Positions 1 through 7,186 of a stretch of 64,000 nt of DNA are shown here, in pieces; the stretch's first letter is position 1; every line of letters begins with the position of its first letter. A program made the translations under genes and the position numbers. The DNA is from Bdellovibrio bacteriovorus str. Tiberius (GTDB lineage Bacteria; Bdellovibrionota; Bdellovibrionia; Bdellovibrionales; Bdellovibrionaceae): contig NC_019567.1 in assembly GCF_000317895.1 (NCBI RefSeq), positions 2,728,001 to 2,792,000 on the forward strand, in the 5' to 3' direction. Below the pieces are notes generated by a model. The model had not been told where the DNA came from, did no database searches, and saw only the letters and a list, made by a program, of their open reading frames with translations.

Positions 1-1
1 C

Positions 2-73
2 TGCGCGATGAAGGCGTATCTGGAATACGGCATCAACCTGCGCCAAGGCGCATACAAGCCTCTTTACTCTTAA
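2..73 (+). CDS. C-terminal end of an unidentified protein (partial)
   Basis: One frame is open from the window edge to a TAA at 71-73. It gives about 23 residues ending ...RQGAYKPLYS. I do not recognise the family from so short a tail. It is called only because the frame is open and ends just before an intergenic gap and the A+T-rich nuclease gene. It could be chance. Confidence 0.4.
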   Translation, partial: CAMKAYLEYGINLRQGAYKPLYS

Positions 74-137
74 GACAAAGGGCCTGCAAAAGACCTATTT
101 CCTGGAGGCAAAATAGCAGTTCGTTTACTGTAATCTG

Positions 138-821
138 ATGGAAATAGGTCAAATTCTCTCCTACGACGAACTACGCACATTCTCTGGATTTCAAATTCAA
201 CATGGAATGAACTATTCTACCCCAAAAGGGGGTCATGTCTTTCTCATGTCCATGAGAGAAAATGCCCCATATGAAGACTGGATCTCAGAAGATGGATCTT
301 TGGTAGAATACGAAGGCCACAATCAAACGAAAAGCCTTTGCGATGATCCTGAAAGAACTGACCAGCCACGCAAAAATAAAAGTGGAAGTCTCACCAAAAA
401 TGGTAAGTTCGAGCAAGAGGCCTTAAAGTTTAAAAATTATGGAATCGGCCCCTGCAAGATTTCTATCTTCAATAAAGTCAAAGACGGCATTTGGACATTC
501 TGCGGAGTTTTTTCTCTTATCGACGTGAGCTATATCCAAGTAGGTCCACGTAAAGTCTTTCGCTTCAAACTTCAACTGGCGGAGTCAAATCCCCAAACCC
601 ATTCCGTCGTAGACTTGAGACACGATCGAATGATTCCCAGCGAAATTCAAGCGGCGGTCTTTAAACGCGATCAAGGCCGCTGTGTAAAGTGTGGTTCAAC
701 GGAAAACCTTCACTTTGATCACATACTACCCTACTCCAAAGGTGGATCCTCAAAGAAAATTGAGAACATTCAAATTCTCTGCGCCAAGCACAACCTTTCC
801 AAAGGAAATCGCTTTGTCTAA
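138..821 (+). CDS. HNH endonuclease with N-terminal SRA/YDG-like domain
   Basis: The C-terminal third (about residues 165-227) is a clear HNH nuclease: a CVKCG zinc-type pair, FDHILPYSKGG (the DH of the HNH) and a second LCAKHN half with N and H. Residues 25-145 resemble the SRA/YDG modified-base-binding fold: GGHVFLMSM, a PYEDW..DG core, a YEGH stretch, a DQP turn and a following basic strand. An SRA-HNH architecture is typical of modification-dependent restriction enzymes, so cleavage of modified foreign DNA is the inferred role. The gene is more A+T-rich than its neighbours, suggesting transfer. Its stop overlaps the likely TTG start of the next gene, so the two are probably co-translated. 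The HNH call is firm; the SRA call is by pattern only. Confidence 0.8.
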   Translation: MEIGQILSYDELRTFSGFQIQHGMNYSTPKGGHVFLMSMRENAPYEDWISEDGSLVEYEGHNQTKSLCDDPERTDQPRKNKSGSLTKNGKFEQEALKFKNYGIGPCKISIFNKVKDGIWTFCGVFSLIDVSYIQVGPRKVFRFKLQLAESNPQTHSVVDLRHDRMIPSEIQAAVFKRDQGRCVKCGSTENLHFDHILPYSKGGSSKKIENIQILCAKHNLSKGNRFV

Positions 822-1377
822 AAAGACTTCTTACTTCAAAGACCATAAACGTCGACTTGCGAAGATGAGCATCTCGACAAGCGCCTTTCGCCGGCAAGGC
901 AAGCAAGGTTTAATTCGCTTTACTCAAAACTACATAAACGAGAGAATTGATCTTCATACTTTTGCTAAAGCCCTAAGATCTGGCAATTACCAAAAATATC
1001 TAGACAAGCAGACTCTGCTTTTAGTTCAAGCTGCAAAAAAGTATAATTGCCGTTGGGGGACAGCTCGCAAAGGTCTAAATATTTTCTTCCGAGACGTTCT
1101 ATACAACAGCTACTTTATCAACGAACTGAAACTCAACTTAAACCATGGTTGGCACCTAGAAATTCCTTTAGACAGCAAAACAATGAGTCAGATTCGCCGA
1201 CTTCACAAATCCGAAAATTTGCAGTCGCTAGGTTTTGCAACACCCCAAACAACCTCAATTATCGCCCTGCATCCAGAGAACTCACTTAAATATCAAATAG
1301 CTGCCACTGCAATTGCCAAAGCGAAGTACCAAAAACACACCCGGGTCGACCTCGATATGGAGTTTTGGACCACTTAA
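814..1377 (+). CDS. unknown protein coupled to the SRA/HNH nuclease gene
   Basis: The frame is open from 691, but the upstream part is the HNH gene read in another frame. I place the start at TTG 814-816, preceded by AAAGGA (801-806) at good spacing and overlapping the HNH stop by 8 bases. An ATG at 865 is the alternative. The product is about 187 aa, basic and not secreted. It has a conserved-looking core YNCRWGTARKGLNIFFRD followed by a helical LYNSYFINELKL region. I recognise no family. The overlap suggests a partner of the HNH enzyme, possibly a specificity, protection or regulatory subunit; that is inference. Confidence 0.65.
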   Translation: MSKKTSYFKDHKRRLAKMSISTSAFRRQGKQGLIRFTQNYINERIDLHTFAKALRSGNYQKYLDKQTLLLVQAAKKYNCRWGTARKGLNIFFRDVLYNSYFINELKLNLNHGWHLEIPLDSKTMSQIRRLHKSENLQSLGFATPQTTSIIALHPENSLKYQIAATAIAKAKYQKHTRVDLDMEFWTT

Positions 1378-1383
1378 TCCCCT

Positions 1384-1432
1384 TGCCGAGCTTTCGGCAG
1401 CCACCGATTCCCCGGCAGATTCACCTGCCGGG
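1384..1432. repeat. two tandem perfect hairpins
   Basis: TGCCGA-GCTT-TCGGCA (1384-1399) and CCCGGCAG-ATTCAC-CTGCCGGG (1411-1432) are two perfect inverted repeats 11 bases apart, just after the stop of the unknown partner gene. No T-run follows either, so they are not a classical intrinsic terminator. They may protect the mRNA end or act as a double terminator-like element. Confidence 0.5.
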
Positions 1433-1566
1433 TTCCCGACAGACTCCTTATCAGATCAAATTAAACGCACTTTCAGCCCTCATCTAGGCTGGCACAACCG
1501 GTGCTTTATAGATCTGCATAACGCTGGCGCTGATGCCGGCAACATAAAAACACTAAGGAGTTCCCA

Positions 1567-1986
1567 ATGAAAAAACAAATCGCTGCTCTGATCTTGATTG
1601 TATCTTCCGCTTTCGCTACTTCTGCTCACGCAGACAACCTAAGTGCCCTGCTAACGGTTCTACAAAATGGCAGTGCACCCACTGAAAAAATGGAAATGAA
1701 AGACTACAATCGCTGCACCGATGAAGAACTGGCTTCCGGGATGTGTATCCTGAAAATGTCAGCCGCGATGACGACAATGATGGATATCAAAATAGCTGAA
1801 GGTAAAAAAGTTCAGTTCTCTGCTGATCCGGAGTGTGGCCGCGACGTGATCGTGCGCGATCCAACCAACTACGAACTGGATCTGCGTTCCGAAACTGAAT
1901 TCAAAGATTCCGGCACTTACACTGTAAACAACCGTGGATTCAGAAATTGTGAAATCCAGGTTGTGATCGCAGCCCCACAACTTTAA
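1567..1986 (+). CDS. small secreted protein of unknown function
   Basis: The 139-aa product starts with a typical signal peptide (MKKQIAALILIVSSAFATSAHA) and cleavage is likely after AHA, giving a mature periplasmic or exported protein of about 117 aa. It contains four cysteines (NRCTDEEL, GMCIL, PECGRD, FRNCEI) that could form two disulfides. An SD (AAGGAG, 1555-1560) precedes the ATG at good spacing, and a strong intrinsic terminator follows. It appears monocistronic. I do not recognise the family. Confidence 0.85.
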   Translation: MKKQIAALILIVSSAFATSAHADNLSALLTVLQNGSAPTEKMEMKDYNRCTDEELASGMCILKMSAAMTTMMDIKIAEGKKVQFSADPECGRDVIVRDPTNYELDLRSETEFKDSGTYTVNNRGFRNCEIQVVIAAPQL

Positions 1987-1993
1987 AATTAAA

Positions 1994-2028
1994 AACGGGA
2001 ACCAAGGACGGTTCCCGTTTTCGTTTTT
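1994..2028 (+). terminator. intrinsic terminator
   Basis: Ten-base-pair stem AACGGGAACC (1994-2003) / GGTTCCCGTT (2010-2019) with a 6-base loop, followed by a T-rich tail. It ends the secreted-protein gene at 1567-1986 and probably also separates it from the convergent gene. Confidence 0.9.
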
Positions 2029-2033
2029 TCGGG

Positions 2034-2642
2034 CTATTCAAGCACCGGATGCTTGCCGTGAACTTGATCCTTGGGAAGCGCATTAAAATGCCACCATTCA
2101 TGCTCCAGCACTTTGAATCCTTGATCTTCCATCAGGCTTCGCAGCAGCAGGCGGTTTTGCAGTTGTGCCTCGGTCAGTTCACCGGACTGCAAAAAATGCT
2201 GTTCTAATTTGGGCTGAGCCAAATCACGGAAATCATCAAACCCGGTCCCCATATCCAGCGGGACTCCATCCTTGGTTTGCAGGCTCAAATCCATCGCCAT
2301 GCCGAAATTATGAAGTGATCCCGGATAAGGGGCCGCCACATAATTCTGAAACGGCGTTCCCGCCAAGTGGTCATAAAACTGGGCCTGAATACTGCGCGGA
2401 CGAAGAGCATCCCAAATCAGAAACTGCAAATCCGGATGACTTTCACGCAAGACTGCACAGGCCTTCATAAACATCTCAAAAGCCATGGGCGAGACAAAAC
2501 AACGATCAAAACCTTTATAAATATCAATATTCATAAAGTTGTCGTTGGTGGCGTATTTCATATCCAGAAAAACTTCAGCCGAAGGTTTAAGCTCTTTGAA
2601 GTTTTCTTCAATCCAGGCAATTTGATTTACAAAAGAAGTCAT
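2034..2642 (-). CDS. VanX/DdpX-type D-Ala-D-Ala dipeptidase (peptidase M15D)
   Basis: The 202-aa protein has both zinc/catalytic motifs of the M15 dipeptidases: SLHNFGMAMD (SxHxxGxAxD, about residues 112-121) and the EWWH motif near the C-terminus (Glu catalytic base, His third zinc ligand). WDALRPRS matches the conserved Arg region. Family members hydrolyse D-Ala-D-Ala, in vancomycin resistance or in reuse of cell-wall dipeptide. There is no signal peptide, so a cytoplasmic role is likely. In a predator, scavenging D-Ala from degraded prey wall would fit (inference). Its ATG overlaps the TGA of the upstream membrane-protein gene, so it is the last gene of a three-gene operon. Confidence 0.9.
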   Translation of the reverse strand: MTSFVNQIAWIEENFKELKPSAEVFLDMKYATNDNFMNIDIYKGFDRCFVSPMAFEMFMKACAVLRESHPDLQFLIWDALRPRSIQAQFYDHLAGTPFQNYVAAPYPGSLHNFGMAMDLSLQTKDGVPLDMGTGFDDFRDLAQPKLEQHFLQSGELTEAQLQNRLLLRSLMEDQGFKVLEHEWWHFNALPKDQVHGKHPVLE

Positions 2643-3055
2643 GACTTAACGATACCCGACGACCGGGCCTTCCTCAAGATCTTGTCAGCAGAATAAACTG
2701 TCGCGATAGACACAAAGGCCGCGGCCCCCAGTCCCCCGCCAAAGCCCCGCGCAAAGGGAATCAGAAAGAAATAAATCAAACCATAAATCTGACTGGCCAG
2801 GAACACCCGCTTCCAGCCCATGCGTGATCGATCGGTCATCCCGACGAAAGTGGCTCCAAAGAAGGCGGCTTGCAGAACCCCGACAAAGGGAAGATTGAAC
2901 AGGGCCAGAAACCCCGCAAACACCAACGTCAGTCCACTGGACGCTCGCACAGTCGGGAAATGATAGCGATGAATTAAGAAAAAAGTCAGCTCTGCACCCA
3001 AGAAGGATAGCAGCATCACCAGAAAGATCATCATAACCAGTGCCTCATTGCCCAT
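2639..3055 (-). CDS. small integral membrane protein (paralogue of the next gene)
   Basis: The 138-aa protein has about four hydrophobic segments and no recognised enzymatic motif. Its C-terminal part reads IYGLIYFFLIPFARGFGGG, closely matched in the neighbouring gene by STIYFLISPYFKGMGGRLG, so the two are probably diverged tandem duplicates. It overlaps the upstream gene by 25 bases and the downstream dipeptidase gene by 4 bases (ATGA), implying translational coupling. Transport or membrane anchoring linked to the dipeptidase is possible but not shown. Confidence 0.8.
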   Translation of the reverse strand: MGNEALVMMIFLVMLLSFLGAELTFFLIHRYHFPTVRASSGLTLVFAGFLALFNLPFVGVLQAAFFGATFVGMTDRSRMGWKRVFLASQIYGLIYFFLIPFARGFGGGLGAAAFVSIATVYSADKILRKARSSGIVKS

Positions 3056-3483
3056 CCCAGCAAGGATGAAATAAAGGCAATCAACCCCAGACGCCCGCCC
3101 ATGCCTTTAAAATAAGGGCTGATTAAAAAATAGATGGTGGAGCCCAGCACCGACACCCACAGAATCTGCCAAGGCCCCGCATCCACCACACGCGAACCCA
3201 TGGCGATAAAGGCCCCCATGTAAATGGTGGCGTGAACGTGAGTCTTTTCAATGCGTTTGGTATCCGGGATGAACGTCCCCAAAAAACCCGTCAGTGCCGC
3301 GGCAACCACCGCACGAATCTGAAACTGTGACTGCAGAAAAAAGCAGAAGAAACTTCCCGCTAAAAAGGCACTGAACTTTAATGCCCAAAGCTCAAAATAC
3401 TTTAATGAACCGACCAAACCAAACCTCGATCCGGAAAATGTACCAGACCGCTGTTTGCTTGCATACTGCGAAATAACGGTCAC
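3031..3483 (-). CDS. small integral membrane protein, first gene of the dipeptidase operon
   Basis: The 150-aa product has a polar basic N-terminus (about residues 1-28) followed by about four hydrophobic helices. The start is GTG with no strong SD, so the true start could be slightly internal. A C-terminal IYFLI..YFKGMGGRLGLIAF motif is shared with the downstream 138-aa protein. The pair may form a heteromeric membrane complex. No family recognised. Confidence 0.75.
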   Translation of the reverse strand: MTVISQYASKQRSGTFSGSRFGLVGSLKYFELWALKFSAFLAGSFFCFFLQSQFQIRAVVAAALTGFLGTFIPDTKRIEKTHVHATIYMGAFIAMGSRVVDAGPWQILWVSVLGSTIYFLISPYFKGMGGRLGLIAFISSLLGWAMRHWL

Positions 3484-3518
3484 AGGCTTAGAATAAAGCT
3501 ACAAAAACAGGAGGAGTT

Positions 3519-3908
3519 ATGAGAACCCTTGGCGCCTTCTTACTGGCAACTTTTATGGCCTTCCCCACTTTCGCCGCTGAAACCGTCAGCCCCACCCCAC
3601 AGGACATCAGTTACTTAAGCATTGAGTTCGGTGAAGCCTATCTGGAAGAAACAATCTGGGTGGAAATCGGCATCAATGCCCCCAGCGACAAAACTCTGAA
3701 GATCAACGAACTGACGATCTTTGGGGAAATGTACACTGCGACCACCAACTGTGGCGACACAGTCGATCCGGACAAATACTGTGTTGTTGATCTGTACTTC
3801 ACCCCGAAAGCTCTGGGTGAACATTATGGCGAAATGTATATCGGAACCAGTGAAGGAAACATTCTTTTAAAACTGTATGGTTCAGGAGTCGAAGCGACCC
3901 CTGAATAA
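3519..3908 (+). CDS. secreted protein with ASH/DUF1573-like immunoglobulin fold
   Basis: A signal peptide (MRTLGAFLLATFMAFPTFAA) precedes one beta-sandwich domain of about 100 aa. The pattern TNCGDTVDPDKYCVVDLYFTP ... G(E)HYGEMYIGTSEG ... LKLYGSGV is that of the ASH/choice-of-anchor Ig-like repeats: a Cys pair, C.v.v.F.P, then L.G.G. Such domains usually act as structural or adhesive modules. Here a single free-standing domain is exported. The SD AGGAGG is immediately upstream of the ATG. It is convergent with the next gene, with almost no gap (stop to stop). Confidence 0.8.
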   Translation: MRTLGAFLLATFMAFPTFAAETVSPTPQDISYLSIEFGEAYLEETIWVEIGINAPSDKTLKINELTIFGEMYTATTNCGDTVDPDKYCVVDLYFTPKALGEHYGEMYIGTSEGNILLKLYGSGVEATPE

Positions 3909-3909
3909 T

Positions 3910-4704
3910 TTAGCGCACACAAAGATAATTCAACTGTTCAGTAGGATTTAAACTGGTGGCGCTGGTGGACTGACTCCACGGCGCCACATAGACCCGGCCT
4001 GATTCCACCGACCAGTAGTCGGTATAAGCTCCGTTATGCCCGACCGAAACACCACCACCATAGTCACCCAGCGTCGCCACCGCTATCAATTCTTTTTCGG
4101 TACTGACCCGGCCCCCGCGCATTTCACAGGCAATCAAACTTTGCTTGTAAAGATCATACATCTTAGTCTCCGTCGGCCGATTGATCGAACCTTTAAATAA
4201 AAGCGTCAAATTTCTGCCATACACTTTAGCTTGAGCGGGAAAACGAGTTTTTTGAAATTCATGAAAAACATCCTGCGCCAACAACTCGGTGGTTTCAAAG
4301 GCATCACCCGCCGCCTCAAAACTTTGAGTTTCACCCGTGCGCAGGTTTTCCACAGTCACGGTGGTATGCATACCGCGGTTGCCAAAGGCGCGAAGGGTGT
4401 AAGTGCCCGTGATTTGAAGGTCGCAAGACTCGTGCGGAACTCTTTCCACAAACTGCAAGTTGCGAACGGCTGGATTGTGAAGTCGATACAACTGATCCAA
4501 CTGGGACTTGAAGCTGACTTCCAGCGTGTCCCCCAAAGCCTTGTCCCGCACCGGGTGCTGAGTCGTCAGGTCGACAAACTGAATGCGCGAGTAAACTTTG
4601 TAACCGCCTTGAGGCAAAGGCAACGGCCCGTCAGAGGCTTTGGCAAACACCGAAAAGAAAGCAATTAAAACGCCTGTTATCAAACAAGAGATAAATTGAA
4701 TCAT
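3910..4704 (-). CDS. secreted protein with DUF1566/Lcl-like C-terminal domain
   Basis: The 264-aa protein begins with a signal peptide ending near FAKA. Residues 25-170 form an unassigned domain with a CDLQITGTYTLRAFG strand and a TVENLRTGE turn, reminiscent of lipoproteins that bind or measure ligands, but not assignable. The C-terminal 70 residues (CEMRGGRVSTEKELIAVATL ... YTDYWSVES ... NYLCVR) fit the DUF1566 (Lcl C-lectin-like) pattern. The SD AGGAGC lies just upstream of the ATG. Surface or periplasmic binding is the likely role; the ligand is unknown. Confidence 0.75.
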   Translation of the reverse strand: MIQFISCLITGVLIAFFSVFAKASDGPLPLPQGGYKVYSRIQFVDLTTQHPVRDKALGDTLEVSFKSQLDQLYRLHNPAVRNLQFVERVPHESCDLQITGTYTLRAFGNRGMHTTVTVENLRTGETQSFEAAGDAFETTELLAQDVFHEFQKTRFPAQAKVYGRNLTLLFKGSINRPTETKMYDLYKQSLIACEMRGGRVSTEKELIAVATLGDYGGGVSVGHNGAYTDYWSVESGRVYVAPWSQSTSATSLNPTEQLNYLCVR

Positions 4705-4784
4705 AGATGCTCCTACGAAGCCTGATTATGCCTCGGGAAATCCACGAAGCACAAACAGCGGAGCTGATAGTGGCAATATCTTAA

Positions 4785-5501
4785 TTAAAGAACACCCAGG
4801 GCATAAAGAAGCGTGATGGCTGTGACTGAAGTCCCTGTCAAAATCACCCCACCTTTTACAGCGATCTCTTGGGTGATGCGTGCGTCTGATTTTTCCAACA
4901 GCGCCGCGCTTTCATTCAGAGTTTTGTTACCCACATAATAGACATCAAAGGGAACCGGGTTGCCTTCGCTATCTTTGATGCCATTTTTCAAAATCGAGTT
5001 CAGCATCTTGTACGGGGAAAAATATCCCCTGCGGCTGCCACCCACATAAAGACCTGCGGTCGTTGCCAAAGCCTTGCAGGCCGTCTTGCTGCAGGACAAA
5101 CCACTCTTGTCATTAAAGGCTTTCAACTTCACCCGGTCGATCGCCGTGGAATGAATGCGAATGATGATACCGGCATCCAACAAGTCGGTAGCTCTGACTT
5201 GCGTTTGTCGTCCGATGATATCCCCGTCCAAGCGCAGTTTGTTGGCCACCACATAGGCATGGCCGTATTCAGAAAAACCAATCAGTAAATCCTGGGTATT
5301 CCCCAGAATCTGCTCGGCCTTGTACATGCGGGAATTATAGGGAACCTCGCGGAAGGACACCGGCAGCTTGTCCAGTACGGCTTCTTTGATCTGGAAACCC
5401 GGAATATCAAACAGAACATCCTGGCAAAGGTTGACCGCCCGGGCCGGACCCGAGATCAGCATCACAATGAAAATCGCTATCAGCACAAAGGCTCTTTGCA
5501 T
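4785..5501 (-). CDS. exported protein of unknown function with C-terminal hydrophobic tail
   Basis: The frame is open from 5564, but I place the start at ATG 5501 because it is preceded by AAAAAGGAAATCC and begins a clean signal peptide (MQRAFVLIAIFIVMLISGPARA). The mature part is about 216 aa with three cysteines (LCQD, SCSKTAC). A hydrophobic C-terminal segment (about 20 residues, GGVILTGTSVTAITLLYAL) may anchor it to a membrane. No family recognised. It is a single gene with gaps on both sides. Confidence 0.7.
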   Translation of the reverse strand: MQRAFVLIAIFIVMLISGPARAVNLCQDVLFDIPGFQIKEAVLDKLPVSFREVPYNSRMYKAEQILGNTQDLLIGFSEYGHAYVVANKLRLDGDIIGRQTQVRATDLLDAGIIIRIHSTAIDRVKLKAFNDKSGLSCSKTACKALATTAGLYVGGSRRGYFSPYKMLNSILKNGIKDSEGNPVPFDVYYVGNKTLNESAALLEKSDARITQEIAVKGGVILTGTSVTAITLLYALGVL

Positions 5502-5639
5502 GGATTTCCTTTTTAGGGCACGCACCATCCATCCTTTAGACGATGGATGTGCCACAGAATGCATTCAGCGCCTCCTGCGGGGCCCTTGCTATTGGAAAAG
5601 CAAAGACTGAACCAGCAAGACTGTTTCAAAATGAGATTT

Positions 5640-6011
5640 TCAAGATTTGCTGTATTTTTGCAGAACAGCTTCAACCGTCGCCATGGTCAGAGGTTTGGCC
5701 AAGAAGTCACTCATCCCCACCTGCGCACAGCGCTCTTTTTCTTCGGCGATTTCTGTGGCGGTCATGGCTATGATCGGCAGGTTCTTGAACTTGGGATTTT
5801 CACGAATTACTTGCGTGGCAAGAAATCCGTCCATTTCGGGCATGTGACAATCCATCAGGATCAAATCGAAATCTGATGTTTGCAGCTTTTCTAAAGCCAG
5901 TTTGCCATTTTCCACCATCGTGATGTTATGGCCCAGCTTTACCAGCATGCCCCGGACGATCAGTTGATTGACCGTATTATCTTCAGCCACAAGTATGTTC
6001 AATGGTTTCAT
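5640..6011 (-). CDS. single-domain response regulator (CheY-like receiver)
   Basis: The whole 123-aa protein is one receiver domain: acidic pair E10/D11 (VAEDN), phospho-acceptor Asp in LILMDCHMPEMDG (about D54), Thr in AMTAT and Lys in FLAKP. There is no output domain, so it acts by protein-protein contact or as a phosphorelay intermediate. Its ATG overlaps the TGA of the Hpt gene upstream. The two are translationally coupled and very probably exchange phosphate. The cognate kinase is not in the window. Confidence 0.92.
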   Translation of the reverse strand: MKPLNILVAEDNTVNQLIVRGMLVKLGHNITMVENGKLALEKLQTSDFDLILMDCHMPEMDGFLATQVIRENPKFKNLPIIAMTATEIAEEKERCAQVGMSDFLAKPLTMATVEAVLQKYSKS

Positions 6012-6430
6012 GGCAGGTCCTGAATCTCTTCAAAAGATCGCATTAAAAGTTTCAACTCCAACGCAAATTCCTGGATCTGCACCTGAAGGATCGCAAATTG
6101 AGCTTTCAATTGCTCATGTGTCCAGTCATCGGTGTGGATCTCTAAGATCCGGGCCGTTTCAGCCACATCAGGGCGATGGAAATTAGAAATCGCCCCTTTG
6201 ATCTTGTGAGTCAGCGCAAAGGCCTTTTTTCGATCCAAATTCTCAATCAGCCCTTGAAGCTCTTCCAGCTCCTCGGCGTATTCATACAGAAAAATATCGG
6301 CAGCAGCAGCAAAGATCGAAAAATTTCCCAAAAAACGCGTATCCAGCATCTGACTTAAAAACACCGGGTCCAAACCCGATGCCATCACGTCTGGACAGAG
6401 TCTTCTGATTTTTTCTTCGGTGTTGGTCAT
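6008..6430 (-). CDS. histidine phosphotransfer (Hpt) protein
   Basis: The 140-aa, mostly helical protein carries the Hpt signature AFALTHKIKGAISNF, with the phospho-His in HxxKG about residue 74 and the conserved small residues after it. The N-terminal 35 residues include an LDPVFLSQML..RFLGN segment that differs from minimal Hpt modules and may bind a partner. It is first of a two-gene operon with the receiver-only regulator at 5640-6011. Together they look like the middle and end of a multistep phosphorelay whose sensor kinase lies elsewhere. Confidence 0.88.
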   Translation of the reverse strand: MTNTEEKIRRLCPDVMASGLDPVFLSQMLDTRFLGNFSIFAAAADIFLYEYAEELEELQGLIENLDRKKAFALTHKIKGAISNFHRPDVAETARILEIHTDDWTHEQLKAQFAILQVQIQEFALELKLLMRSFEEIQDLP

Positions 6431-6485
6431 GCGGCTCCCTGGCTGTTGTCAGCATACCGGAAAGGACTGGCATGTCAAAGGCTGG

Positions 6486-6514
6486 AAAAAAGCAGCCCGG
6501 AGGATTCTCCGGGC
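6486..6514 (-). terminator. intrinsic terminator
   Basis: Eight-base-pair stem GCCCGGAG / CTCCGGGC (6495-6514) with a GATT loop. On the minus strand it is followed by a T-run (A-run at 6486-6491). It terminates the secreted-protein gene at 6532-7038. Confidence 0.88.
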
Positions 6515-6531
6515 AAAGGAAGGCAGAAAAA

Positions 6532-7038
6532 TTAGAACTGAGCTTTCTTAAGGGTCTCTTTAACTTCAATGGAAGTTTTCAGGTCGCCATCGCAGAAATC
6601 AATGCCGCAGTCTTTGCGCATTTTAGCTTCGTCGATGAACATCTGGTTGGTATCCACTGTATAAGTGATGTCCTGCATGCCCGCTTCATCACGATAAACC
6701 AGCGCCTTGATCTCATAGACGCCCGCGGACTTACGAACTGCAGATGTGAAATTCAGAACATGATCGATTTTGAAGCTGGTCGAAATATTGCCCATCTCAG
6801 CAAAAGCTGTGAACGTCAGGTAAATGGAAGCCGTCGGGCTTACATCAGTAGATCGGCCGTGGTCGGTTACAACCACATTCACGGTTTTCAACACGGAATC
6901 ACGTTCAACTTGCGCCAGTTTCACAACCTGGGAAACAGAAGACACGGGAATTTTCTTGTCGTCAGAGGCAATCGTTTTTGCCTGAACAGAAACAGAAGTC
7001 AGAAGAGCAGCGAACGGAAGCAACAATGCTTTTTTCAA
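6532..7038 (-). CDS. small secreted protein, TTG start
   Basis: The open frame reaches 7143, but the sensible start is TTG 7038: AAAGGAG lies 6 bases upstream and the product then begins (M)KKALLLPFAALLTSVSVQA, a textbook signal peptide. The mature protein is about 148 aa with beta-strand-like alternation (SIYLTFTAF, YEIKALVYRD) and a CGIDFCDG motif near the C-terminus. No family recognised. It has its own terminator and is probably monocistronic. Confidence 0.75.
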   Translation of the reverse strand: MKKALLLPFAALLTSVSVQAKTIASDDKKIPVSSVSQVVKLAQVERDSVLKTVNVVVTDHGRSTDVSPTASIYLTFTAFAEMGNISTSFKIDHVLNFTSAVRKSAGVYEIKALVYRDEAGMQDITYTVDTNQMFIDEAKMRKDCGIDFCDGDLKTSIEVKETLKKAQF

Positions 7039-7127
7039 GGGGATCTCCTTTGGTTTGTTTAATGAACAGCAAGGTAACTGTTCCTTAGACAAACCGAAAG
7101 AGGGCTCATGATGGATTACTAATTTGT

Positions 7128-7163
7128 ACAAAAGGACCGCCAAAATTTGTTGTTTTGGCGTCC
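7128..7163 (-). terminator. terminator-like hairpin after the OYE gene
   Basis: GGACCGCCAAAA (7134-7145) pairs with TTTTGGCGTCC (7153-7163) with one bulged base. On the minus strand it is followed by TCCTTTTG. It sits just downstream of the flavin oxidoreductase gene. Confidence 0.65.
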
Positions 7164-7186
7164 ATTTTCACGGAATTACCCAGAAC

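Noticed and set aside
691-813. start of the partner gene at 691
   Set aside because: This part is the HNH gene in another frame, with no SD. TTG 814 has one.
1313-1570. 85-codon frame before the secreted protein at 1567
   Set aside because: Overlaps the end of the partner gene and then runs through two hairpins. No SD is evident, and the composition (TDSPADSPAGFPTDSLSD) is that of the repeats.
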